Positions 6,912 through 14,182 of a stretch of 17,219 nt of DNA are shown here, piece after piece. Below the pieces are notes generated by a model that had not been told where the DNA came from, made no database searches, and saw only the letters and a list, made by a program, of their open reading frames with translations. The DNA lies in NCBI GenBank assembly GCA_020720905.1, contig DYNT01000010.1, positions 1 to 17,219 of the forward strand. Reading direction: 5' to 3'. A program made the translations under genes and the position numbers. Source of the DNA: Micavibrio aeruginosavorus (GTDB lineage Bacteria > Pseudomonadota > Alphaproteobacteria > UBA9219). Position 1 is the stretch's first letter; each line of letters begins with the position of its first letter.

Positions 6912-7565
6912 GTGGCCAAAGAAGAAGACAGAGACGAAAAACCTGATGATGCCAAAGAAGAAGGCGGCGCCGAAGGAGAAAAAGGCGAAGGCGCGGACGG
7001 CGAAGGCGGCGAAGAAGGTCTTCATCCTCCTAAAAAGAAGCTCAGCAAAAAGATGATGATTATCATCGCTGCGGCAGCTTTTGTGCTTTTGGTTGGCGGT
7101 GGGGCTGGTTTGTATTTCGCTGGTGTTTTTGGCGGCGGGGAGCCTGCGGCGGAAGGGGCGGCGCACGACGCTCAAGGCGGCGCGGAGGAAGGGTCTCATG
7201 ATGCAGAGGCAAAACACGGTGATGCCGAAAAAGCCGAAGGCGAGGGCGAAGCGCACGTCGCACCTGTATTCTTTCCTTTAGGCGATGTCCTTGTTAACCT
7301 GAGTGGCGATGGAAAACGCCCCAATTTTCTGAAAATCAAAGTCAATCTTGAGCTGGCCGATGAAAAAGACGCCGCTGCGTTGGAAGCGCTTAAGCCTCGC
7401 ATTATCGATCATTTTCAGATTTACCTGCGTGAATTGCGCGTGGAAGATTTGCGCGGCTCGGCGGGGCTTTATCGTTTGCGCGAGGAGTTGCTGCTGCGCG
7501 TGACCGAAGCGGTGAAGCCTATTCGCGTTCGTGATGTTCTCTTTCAAGAAATGTTAGTTCAATAA
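6912..7565 (+). CDS. fliL: Flagellar basal body-associated protein FliL
   Basis: Single-pass inner membrane protein that surrounds and supports stator units. The 217-residue protein has a cytoplasmic N-terminus of about 47 residues that is very rich in Glu, Gly and Lys, a transmembrane helix at about 49-71 (MMIIIAAAAFVLLVGGGAG), a low-complexity periplasmic linker of Ala, Glu, Gly and His, and then the FliL domain: FFPLGDVLVNLSGDGKRPNFLKIKVNLEL-like, with LKPRIIDHFQIYLRELRVEDLRGSAG and the ending IRVRDVLFQEMLVQ. The start is GTG with AGGAGT about 9 bases upstream. It heads the fliL-fliM-DUF6468-motE run, divergent from flgF. Confidence 0.95.
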   Translation: MAKEEDRDEKPDDAKEEGGAEGEKGEGADGEGGEEGLHPPKKKLSKKMMIIIAAAAFVLLVGGGAGLYFAGVFGGGEPAAEGAAHDAQGGAEEGSHDAEAKHGDAEKAEGEGEAHVAPVFFPLGDVLVNLSGDGKRPNFLKIKVNLELADEKDAAALEALKPRIIDHFQIYLRELRVEDLRGSAGLYRLREELLLRVTEAVKPIRVRDVLFQEMLVQ

Positions 7566-7648
7566 CAGGCGGTGGTGTTGAAAAGGATGACAGCACGCTT
7601 CTTTTAGATTAACACTTGAGCCTTAAGAAAACAGGAGCCCGTTTTTCT

Positions 7649-7687
7649 GTGATGACGGTTTTTCTAACCCTGACCCCTGACCCCTGA
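7649..7687 (+). promoter_or_regulatory. Possible leader ORF and heptamer repeat upstream of fliM
   Basis: The only good ribosome site between fliL and fliM is AGGAG at 7633-7637, too far from the fliM ATG at 7696. It precedes a GTG (7649) and ATG (7652) that open a frame of 12-13 codons ending at TGA 7685-7687, 8 bases before fliM. The end of this frame is built from CCCTGAC repeated three times (7668-7688) plus two bases. Ribosomes finishing the leader could restart at fliM. The spacing of AGGAG to GTG (11 bases) is long, so this is tentative. Confidence 0.3.
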
Positions 7688-7690
7688 CCC
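7668..7690 (+). repeat. Heptanucleotide tandem repeat (CCCTGAC)3.3
   Basis: Three perfect copies of CCCTGAC at 7668-7674, 7675-7681 and 7682-7688 plus two bases of a fourth end 5 bases before the fliM ATG. Short perfect tandem repeats of this kind can change copy number by slippage. Changes here would alter the fliM leader but not the fliM reading frame. Confidence 0.85.
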
Positions 7691-7695
7691 ATGCG

Positions 7696-8763
7696 ATGAC
7701 CGACGAAACGCCAACCGCTGAGATGAGTGAGGAAGAACGCCAAGCTGCCGAATGGGCGGCTATGGCTGAAGGCGGCGATTCGGCTGAAGGCGGCGCAACG
7801 CGTGTGCTCAGCCAAAACGAAATTGACTCGCTTTTGGGCTTTAGTGGCGGCCCCTCGGCGCAGGATAACTCTGGCATCATGGCGCTTATCAACAGCGCGC
7901 TTGTCAACTACGAACGCCTGCCGATGTTGGAGGTGGTGTTCGACCGCTTGGTGCGCATGATGTCCACCTCGTTGCGCAACTTCACATCCGATAACGTGGA
8001 AGTCAGCCTTGACCAAATTACCTCGGTGCGGTTTGGCGATTATCTTAACTCGATCCCTTTGCCTGCCATGTTGGCCGTGTTTAAGGCCGAGGAATGGGAC
8101 AATTCAGCGCTGATGACCATCGATAGCGCCATGATTTACTCGATCGTGGACGTTCTTTTGGGCGGGCGGCGCGGCACGGCGGCCATGCGCATTGAAGGCC
8201 GCCCCTACACGACGATTGAGCGCAACTTGGTGGAGCGTTTGGTGCGCGTGATTTTGACGGATGTCAGCGGCGCGTTTGATCCTCTCTCGCCCGTCACGTT
8301 CCGCTTTGATCGTCTTGAAACCAATCCGCGCTTTGCCACCATTGCGCGACCCGCCAACGCGGCGGTGTTGGCCAAGCTTCGCATCGATATGGAAGATCGT
8401 GGTGGCCGCATTGAGATTCTTATTCCCTATGCGACATTAGAGCCTGTGCGCGAATTGCTGCTGCAGATGTTTATGGGCGAAAAGTTCGGGCGTGATTCCA
8501 TTTGGGAAACCCACTTGGGCAATGAGCTTTTGATGACCAACATGCACATGGATGCCGTGTTGGACGAAGTTTCCCTGTCTTTGGGGGATGTGATAAATTG
8601 GAAGGTTGGCTCAAGGCTGATGCTGAACGTCAAGCCTGACGATCTTGTGGCGCTTCGCTCTGGTGAAGTGACGCTCTTTAAGGGGCGCATGGGCTCGGTG
8701 AACGATAACATCGCGGTGCGCGTGGAGGAAATTACTTTGCAGGAGGCAGAGAAGCATCAATGA
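7696..8763 (+). CDS. fliM: Flagellar motor switch protein FliM
   Basis: Middle component of the C-ring; it binds phosphorylated CheY and connects FliG to FliN. The 355-residue protein has an acidic N-terminal extension of about 36 residues, then the CheY-binding segment VLSQNEIDSLLGF (37-49), the FliM middle domain (YERLPMLEVVFDRLVRMMSTSLRNFT, MTIDSAMIYSIVDVLLGG, FDRLETNPRFATI) and a C-terminal SpoA-type domain (VSLSLGDVINWKVGSRLMLN, VALRSGEVTLFKGRMGSVNDNIAVRVEE). An in-frame TGA at 7678 leaves ATG 7696 as the furthest upstream start. No Shine-Dalgarno is adjacent. The stop overlaps the next gene's start (ATGA). Confidence 0.97.
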   Translation: MTDETPTAEMSEEERQAAEWAAMAEGGDSAEGGATRVLSQNEIDSLLGFSGGPSAQDNSGIMALINSALVNYERLPMLEVVFDRLVRMMSTSLRNFTSDNVEVSLDQITSVRFGDYLNSIPLPAMLAVFKAEEWDNSALMTIDSAMIYSIVDVLLGGRRGTAAMRIEGRPYTTIERNLVERLVRVILTDVSGAFDPLSPVTFRFDRLETNPRFATIARPANAAVLAKLRIDMEDRGGRIEILIPYATLEPVRELLLQMFMGEKFGRDSIWETHLGNELLMTNMHMDAVLDEVSLSLGDVINWKVGSRLMLNVKPDDLVALRSGEVTLFKGRMGSVNDNIAVRVEEITLQEAEKHQ

Positions 8764-9260
8764 CCAATCTTATCGGGTTTGTTTTAGACATTGTTTTGAT
8801 CGGCTTTTTGATTGCAGGCATTTCCTATGCTATCAAGCTGACGCAACACTTGGCTGATATGCGGGCACAGCGTGCGGATATGGAGCGTTTTGTCGCGCAG
8901 TTTAGCGCGACGGTGGAGCGTGCCGAGGCAGGCATTCGCGGCCTAAAAAGCGTCTCGCGCTCCAGTGGCGATGACTTGGAAAGGTTGATCGAAAAAGGGC
9001 AAAGTTTGCGTGATGAACTCCACTTTCTGACAGAAAGCGCCGATCAAATCGCAACGCGCCTCTCTATGGCGGCGTCGCAAAGAACGAAGGAGCGTGATCC
9101 GGTGGCTCAAGAAGAGGAGGCCATTGCTTCTTCACAAAAACCTTCACCATCGGGGCAGGCGGAAAAGCCAAAAGTTGTTCCCGTCGCCTCCTCCGCGCCG
9201 CAGCAAGCCCCTTCGGCGGCTGAGCGCGATCTTTTGCGCGTTCTTGGCAAAAGGGGCTAG
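8760..9260 (+). CDS. DUF6468-type membrane protein in flagellar cluster
   Basis: The 166-residue protein has an N-terminal transmembrane helix (LIGFVLDIVLIGFLIAGISYA, about 4-24), then a long predicted coiled coil (about 27-105, with heptad-like LADMRAQRADMERFVAQF and LERLIEKGQSLRDELHFL), and a disordered Ser, Pro, Ala tail with a final ERDLLRVLGKRG. It resembles the uncharacterised family I know as DUF6468, which in Alphaproteobacteria sits between fliM and motE; that family name is from memory. The ATG overlaps the fliM stop as ATGA, with AGGAGG inside fliM, so translation is coupled. Gene order suggests a part in stator or C-ring assembly, but no function is established. Confidence 0.75.
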   Translation: MTNLIGFVLDIVLIGFLIAGISYAIKLTQHLADMRAQRADMERFVAQFSATVERAEAGIRGLKSVSRSSGDDLERLIEKGQSLRDELHFLTESADQIATRLSMAASQRTKERDPVAQEEEAIASSQKPSPSGQAEKPKVVPVASSAPQQAPSAAERDLLRVLGKRG

Positions 9261-9263
9261 GCC

Positions 9264-9968
9264 ATGAAGCTTCCCTTCACTCTTCATCCCCGCGTGTTGT
9301 TGCCGTTGATGATTATGACGGCGCTGCTGATGGTCGGCGTGCGGTTGGACGGCGTGTGGGATACCTTGACGGAAGGCAAACTTTATTCCGCCGTCCGTCA
9401 GGTGCAAGCTTCGGGGCATGACAAAAAGGATGAGGCCAAGAAGACGGACGTGCCAAAAATTGAAGAACCCAAGATGGCGGCTCCTGCCCCTAAGGCCGAT
9501 GAGAAGAAAGAGGATAAGGCGGCAGCGCCTGTTGTTGCGCCAGCGGTTAAAGAAAAAGTTTCGCCGGAAAATGAGCTTTATCGGCAACTGCAAGGGCGAC
9601 GCGAGCAATTGGATAAACGCGCCCAAGATTTGGATGCGCGAGAAGCTCTGACCTTTGTTGCCGAAAAACGCATTGAGCAGAAAATTAAAGAAATGGAAGG
9701 CCTTCGCACACAGTTGCAGACGTTGGTGGGGCAGGCCAGTGAAGCGCAGCAAGCGCAGCTCGACAACCTTGTCAAAATCTATGAGATTATGAAGCCCAAG
9801 GAAGCGGCCAAGATTTTTGAGACGTTAGAGCTTCCCATTTTGCTAGGCGTTGTGCAAAAAATGAAACCTGCGCGGACGGCAGCGGTTTTGGCCGAAATGA
9901 ATCCAGAAAAGGCAAAAGAAATCACAACGGCGTTAACCAAACAGGATCAATTGCCCCAAGTGAAGTGA
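9264..9968 (+). CDS. motE: MotE-like flagellar protein
   Basis: The 234-residue protein has an N-terminal transmembrane segment (VLLPLMIMTALLMVGVRL, about residues 11-28), then a low-complexity Lys, Glu, Ala, Pro linker (about 50-105) and a coiled coil (about 108-165: LYRQLQGRREQLDKRAQDLDAREAL, VAEKRIEQKIKEMEGLRTQLQ). The C-terminal domain is like the MgtE N-terminal repeat (IMKPKEAAKIFETLELPILLGVVQKMKPARTAAVLAEMNPEKAKEI-like). This architecture is that of MotE, described in Sinorhizobium as a chaperone for the periplasmic motility protein MotC, and widespread in alphaproteobacterial flagellar clusters. It starts 3 bases after the preceding stop and closes the fliL operon. No motC is in the window, so its partner may differ here. 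Confidence 0.85.
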   Translation: MKLPFTLHPRVLLPLMIMTALLMVGVRLDGVWDTLTEGKLYSAVRQVQASGHDKKDEAKKTDVPKIEEPKMAAPAPKADEKKEDKAAAPVVAPAVKEKVSPENELYRQLQGRREQLDKRAQDLDAREALTFVAEKRIEQKIKEMEGLRTQLQTLVGQASEAQQAQLDNLVKIYEIMKPKEAAKIFETLELPILLGVVQKMKPARTAAVLAEMNPEKAKEITTALTKQDQLPQVK

Positions 9969-10007
9969 GGCGCTCTTTTCTAATGGGCTTAAGTGGACGT
10001 AGTCTAT

Positions 10008-10291
10008 CCAAAACAGATCAAGAGTTGGCAAAACAGAATCATTTTTCCCCCTCTCTCGACCTCTCCCCTTGCGGGGGAGGAAATGAAAACTTAGGCTTAC
10101 GCAGTAAGTCTTAGTTTTTATAGGTGGGGGTCACAAATGATGCAAAGAGATACCCCCCCACCTAGTTTTTCTAGGGCTTACTGACGTAAACCCAAGAAAA
10201 ACTTTCCTCCCCCGCAAGGGGGGAGGTATAAAGGTGGAAAGGGGGCATCCCGTTTGTTTTGTTCCGTCTACCAACTCTTGAACTATTTTGG
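10008..10291. repeat. Long imperfect palindrome, MITE-like
   Basis: This fills most of the 378-bp gap between motE and the ABC gene, which contains no gene. Three nested arms pair about one centre: outer 10008-10028 with 10271-10291 (19 of 21 match, core TCAAGAGTTGG); middle 10060-10083 with 10203-10226 (23 of 24 match, core CCTTGCGGGGGAGGAAA); inner 10092-10130 with about 10153-10194, including TTACG/CGTAA, AGTAAG/CTTACT and TAGGTGGGGG/CCCCCACCTA. The centre near 10131-10151 is unpaired. No transposase is encoded. The CCCCTTGCGGGGGAGG core is a motif often seen in dispersed alphaproteobacterial repeats. It could also serve as a terminator for motE transcripts. Confidence 0.8.
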
Positions 10292-10346
10292 GTCTATAAA
10301 GAAAAGAAACTCTGGCGTTATCGTTTCAAAAAACTTTTTATAGGTT

Positions 10347-12161
10347 ATGGCCTTGTCTTCTCCTTCTCTTTCTTCCCCAACGGATAGCCGGACGACGGCG
10401 CTTATTGCGCGGTTGTTTCGTGGCTATATTCGCCCTCATATCAAAGGCTTTGTGGCCTCCTTTGCGTTTATGGCGGTTGCGTCTGGCGCAACGGGGCTTA
10501 TGGCCAAAACGATTGAGCCGATTATCAATCAGCTTGGCACGGGGCAGGATTCTGTTTTTGCCCTGAAGCTTGGCGCGTTGGTGATGGGGCTGTTTGTGGC
10601 GCGGGGCGTTTCAACGTATTTTCACACCGTCATCATGAACCATATCGGGCAACGTATTGTGACCGATGTTCAGCAACAGATGCATCGCCATCTTCTTGAT
10701 GCGGATCTTTCGTTTTTTCATGCCAACGCTTCGGGGATTTTGATTGCGAAGCTCACCAATGATGTGGCGATTATGCGCTCTGCGGTGGGCGAGTGTTTGA
10801 CCAATGCTTTTAAAGGGGGGCTGACGCTTGCCTTTCTCATTGCCGTTATGTTCTATCAAGATTGGCGGCTTTCCTTGGCTGCTTTTTTTGTCTTTCCGCT
10901 GTCCGCCCTTTTTGTGGCGCGTGTGGGGCGTCATATGCGCCGTTATGCCTTGCGGATGCAAGAGGAGACAGGGCGCTTCATCTCTCTTTTAAACCAGATT
11001 TTCCAAGGCATACGGCATGTTCGTGGGTATGGCATGGAACAGCATGAACATGAACGCGTGCAGGGCGTCACCGAAAACATCTTTAAACTTGCGATTAAAA
11101 GCTACCATGTCGGCGCTCTGTCCAGTCCGTTGATGGAAATAATGAGCGGCCTTGCCATCACAACCGTCGTTCTTTATGGCAATTGGCGCATTGAGCAAGG
11201 CCACACGACGACGGGGGCGCTGTTCTCGTTTATTATGGCCTTTATCTTGGCCTTTGACCCTATGCGACGCGCGGCGAAGGTGAATGGTCAATTGCAAGCG
11301 GGTCTTGCAGCGGCAGAGCGCGTCTTTGCGCTGCTGGATACGCGCCCTTCCATTGTGGATGAGCCGCAGGCGACGGCGATGACCTTGCGCGACGAAAGCG
11401 TTGAGCTGCGCGATGTCGTATTCCGTTATCCTGATGGAACGCTGGCGCTGGATCACGTATCAATCCATGTGCCGCATGGGAAAACGGTGGCTATTGTGGG
11501 GCCTTCGGGGGCGGGCAAATCGACTATCATCAATCTTATCCCGCGTTTTTATGATGTAGAGGGCGGTGCGATTCTTATCGGTGGCATGAATATTCGTGCG
11601 GCGACGATGAAAAGTTTGCGAAGCCGCCTTGCGCTGGTCAGTCAGGAGACAGCTCTTTTTGATGATACCGTGCGCGCCAACATCGCCTATGGCAAAGAGG
11701 GCGCGAGCGAGCAAGAGATTATCACGGCGGCTCAAAATGCCAGCGCCGATGGGTTTATCGGCTTTCTTCCTCAGGGCTATGACACCGTGGTGGGGGAGCA
11801 TGGCGTCAAACTTTCTGGCGGGCAACGGCAACGCATTGCGATTGCGCGGGCCATGTTGCGTAATGCGCCGATCCTTTTGCTTGATGAGGCGACCTCTGCG
11901 CTTGATAACGAATCCGAACGCGCGGTGCAGGAAGCCTTAACCCGTCTTCAAAAGGGGCGGACGACGATTGTCGTGGCCCATCGGCTGTCAACGATCGTGG
12001 ATGCCGACAAGATCATTGTGATCGAAGCGGGGCACATTGTTGAGCAAGGGCGGCATGACGACCTGTTGGCCAAGGCTGGCGTTTATGCGCGTCTTTATGG
12101 AATGCAAAGCGCGCTTCCAGAGCAAACGATAACGGCATGCGATCATGCCGATATCGTTTAG
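10347..12161 (+). CDS. ABC exporter, MsbA/ABCB-type half transporter
   Basis: A 604-residue fused transporter: an N-terminal membrane domain with about six helices (approximately 35-315) and a C-terminal nucleotide-binding domain. Visible are Walker A GPSGAGKS (385-392), Q-loop VSQE (Q433), signature LSGGQRQR (489-496), Walker B ILLLDEATSALD (509-520) and the switch histidine VVAHRLST (H545). The fold is that of a homodimeric exporter, closest in style to MsbA (lipid A core flippase) or related lipid/drug exporters; substrate cannot be assigned, so I leave the symbol empty. The ribosome site is weak. Its end overlaps the frame of the next gene by 17 bases if the upstream start of that gene were used. 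Confidence 0.93.
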   Translation: MALSSPSLSSPTDSRTTALIARLFRGYIRPHIKGFVASFAFMAVASGATGLMAKTIEPIINQLGTGQDSVFALKLGALVMGLFVARGVSTYFHTVIMNHIGQRIVTDVQQQMHRHLLDADLSFFHANASGILIAKLTNDVAIMRSAVGECLTNAFKGGLTLAFLIAVMFYQDWRLSLAAFFVFPLSALFVARVGRHMRRYALRMQEETGRFISLLNQIFQGIRHVRGYGMEQHEHERVQGVTENIFKLAIKSYHVGALSSPLMEIMSGLAITTVVLYGNWRIEQGHTTTGALFSFIMAFILAFDPMRRAAKVNGQLQAGLAAAERVFALLDTRPSIVDEPQATAMTLRDESVELRDVVFRYPDGTLALDHVSIHVPHGKTVAIVGPSGAGKSTIINLIPRFYDVEGGAILIGGMNIRAATMKSLRSRLALVSQETALFDDTVRANIAYGKEGASEQEIITAAQNASADGFIGFLPQGYDTVVGEHGVKLSGGQRQRIAIARAMLRNAPILLLDEATSALDNESERAVQEALTRLQKGRTTIVVAHRLSTIVDADKIIVIEAGHIVEQGRHDDLLAKAGVYARLYGMQSALPEQTITACDHADIV

Positions 12162-12189
12162 AAAACGTAGTGAACAAAAGGATGGACGC

Positions 12190-13260
12190 ATGACGTGTCA
12201 AGGCCAATGTCAATCTTCGTCAAAGACAACGGCGGCAAAAGAGTCGCGTTCTTTATGGATTGGCGGCCTTCTTTTCAGTCTTGGCCTTTGGGCGCTGCTG
12301 TATAGCCAGTTGAAACCTTTTTCGGCGTGGGTTGTTTCATTGCTCTCTGTTGACCAAAGTTCCCCTCTTGGCGAGGGGCTGGCTTTCTTCTTTTATGATG
12401 CGCCAAAAGTTTTTCTGCTCCTGATCCTCGTTGTTTTTGTGATGGGCGTTCTTCGCAGCTTCTTTTCGCCAGAGAAAACACGTGCGTTGCTGGCGGGAAA
12501 AAAGGAAGGCGTTGGCAATAGCGTGGCGGCATGCCTTGGCATCGTGACGCCTTTTTGTTCCTGTTCGGCGGTTCCCTTGTTTATCGGGTTTGTTTCGGCT
12601 GGCGTTCCTTTGGGCGTCACGTTCTCCTTTCTCATTGCTGCGCCTATGATCAATGAGGTCGCTTTAGGGCTTTTGTTGGGTCTTGTTGGCTGGAAGGTGG
12701 CGGCGGCCTACCTCGTCTTTGGCCTTGGCGTGGCTATTGTTGTGGGTTGGATTATGGGGCATCTTCATCTTGAAGGCTGGCTTGAAGAATGGGTGCGTCA
12801 AGCACGCGCACAAACAACGCAACCTTCCTCAACGCCGCTTACCGTTGTTGACCGCTTCAAAGAAGGGCTTGCCGCTGTTCGGGACATTGTCGGCAAGGTC
12901 TGGCCTTGGATGCTGGTGGGCATTGGTGTTGGCGCCATCATTCACGGTTATGCCCCCGCCGATATTTTGGCGTCAATCATGGGGAAGGACGCATGGTGGT
13001 CTGTTCCTGCTTCTGTTTTGGTGGGCGTTCCGATGTATGCCAACGCGGCGGGGATTATTCCGGTTGTCGAAGCCTTGCTGGGCAAGGGCGCGGCGCTTGG
13101 AACGGTTTTGGCCTTTATGATGTCCGTCACGGCGCTATCGTTGCCTGAAGCCATCATTTTGCGCAAAGTCCTCTCCTTGCGCCTTTTGATCGTTTACTTC
13201 GGTGTCGTCGCTTGTGGCATTTTGGCCGTCGGCTATGGTCTTAATGCCCTGTTTGGGTGA
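12190..13260 (+). CDS. Permease of the UPF0718/ArsP family
   Basis: Integral membrane protein of 356 residues with about eight or more helices in two halves, separated by a polar cytoplasmic stretch (about 195-230). The first half carries the family hallmark PFCSCSAVPLFIGF (cysteines 123 and 125) and AAPMINEVAL; the second carries VGVPMYANAAGIIPVVEALL. Members export arsenicals (ArsP) or metals such as copper; the substrate here is not known. Residues 3 and 7 of the soluble N-terminus are cysteines (CQGQC), possibly metal-binding. The start at 12190 is preferred because AAAAGGATGG lies at suitable spacing; an in-frame ATG at 12145 would overlap the ABC gene. Gap to the ABC gene is 28 bases, so cotranscription is likely. 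Confidence 0.85.
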   Translation: MTCQGQCQSSSKTTAAKESRSLWIGGLLFSLGLWALLYSQLKPFSAWVVSLLSVDQSSPLGEGLAFFFYDAPKVFLLLILVVFVMGVLRSFFSPEKTRALLAGKKEGVGNSVAACLGIVTPFCSCSAVPLFIGFVSAGVPLGVTFSFLIAAPMINEVALGLLLGLVGWKVAAAYLVFGLGVAIVVGWIMGHLHLEGWLEEWVRQARAQTTQPSSTPLTVVDRFKEGLAAVRDIVGKVWPWMLVGIGVGAIIHGYAPADILASIMGKDAWWSVPASVLVGVPMYANAAGIIPVVEALLGKGAALGTVLAFMMSVTALSLPEAIILRKVLSLRLLIVYFGVVACGILAVGYGLNALFG

Positions 13261-13348
13261 GCACCCAGATTGTTTAGCCTATGGGCTGTGATCTTTTGCA
13301 GAGGGAGCGGCGCATGATGTCCACAACCATTCTTTCAGGATGTTGCCC

Positions 13349-14182
13349 ATGAAAAAATCCGTTTTTATCATCGTGTTTCTTGTCGCTGCCAGTTGGTTTA
13401 GTTTTTATTATTACACCACCTTGCAGAAGACGGAGGCGAAGGTGCTGTCCCTTTCCGTCCTTGATCGCGTCGAGAAAACAGGCGAGATCCGTTGTGGTTA
13501 TTGGAATTATGAGCCTTATATTTCCAAAGACCCCAACACGGGTAAGATGAGCGGCCTAACCGTCGATTATCTTGAACAAACGGCTACGCGCATGGGAAAG
13601 AAAATTATATGGGAAGCAGAAGTCGGCTTTGATCAAATTCTGCCGTCTCTCACTTATAATCGTATTGACGCCTTTTGCGTGCCGTGCAGCCCGAACGAGG
13701 ATTTCCGCAAGAACTTCGATTTTGTCGGCAGCTTTGGCCGCCTGCCCTATTACCTTTACATCGCTAAAGGTCGTAAAATGACCAAAGAAGAAATGCAAAC
13801 CGCTCGCTTCGCGGCAACAGACGGCTACTTAACTTTGCCAAAAACGATAGAGTATTTTCCCAAGGCCATGCTTTCCAGTCTCCCTCAATCCTCTTCGTCG
13901 GCGGATGTCTATAATTATCTTAAATACGGCAAAACCGATGTTGTCTTGAATGAGCATGTTTCGGCGTTGAATTTTATGCGCAACAATCCGAATGTGATCG
14001 AGCGTTATGAGGATACGCCCCTATTCATTACGACCATGTCTTTTCCGATTAAAAAGGGCGATACGCGATGGGGCGCGTTCTTGCAACAAATGACCGATAC
14101 AACAACGCCAGAAAACAAAGCGTTGTTTTACGGCCTCATTCAAAAATACAACCTGACAAAAGATACCCTATTGCCTGATTAA
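13349..14182 (+). CDS. Membrane-anchored family-3 solute-binding-like protein
   Basis: A 277-residue protein with one N-terminal hydrophobic helix (VFIIVFLVAASWFSFYYY, about 5-22) and no obvious signal-peptidase site or lipobox, so probably anchored to the inner membrane and facing the periplasm. The rest resembles SBP_bac_3 (amino-acid-binding) proteins: EIRCGYWNYEPYISKDPNTGKMSGLTVDYLEQTA (46-79), IDAFCVPCSPNEDF (106-119), DVVLNEHVSAL. Cysteines at 49, 110 and 113 could form a disulphide. No permease or ATPase is nearby. The ATG at 13349 has AGGA 8 bases upstream; an ATG at 13340 overlaps that Shine-Dalgarno. It converges on phaC, sharing TTAA. Confidence 0.75.
   Translation: MKKSVFIIVFLVAASWFSFYYYTTLQKTEAKVLSLSVLDRVEKTGEIRCGYWNYEPYISKDPNTGKMSGLTVDYLEQTATRMGKKIIWEAEVGFDQILPSLTYNRIDAFCVPCSPNEDFRKNFDFVGSFGRLPYYLYIAKGRKMTKEEMQTARFAATDGYLTLPKTIEYFPKAMLSSLPQSSSSADVYNYLKYGKTDVVLNEHVSALNFMRNNPNVIERYEDTPLFITTMSFPIKKGDTRWGAFLQQMTDTTTPENKALFYGLIQKYNLTKDTLLPD

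Noticed and set aside
10141..10230. G/C-rich repeats in the motE-ABC gap as a CRISPR array
   Set aside because: The copies are inverted arms of one palindrome and not regularly spaced direct repeats.
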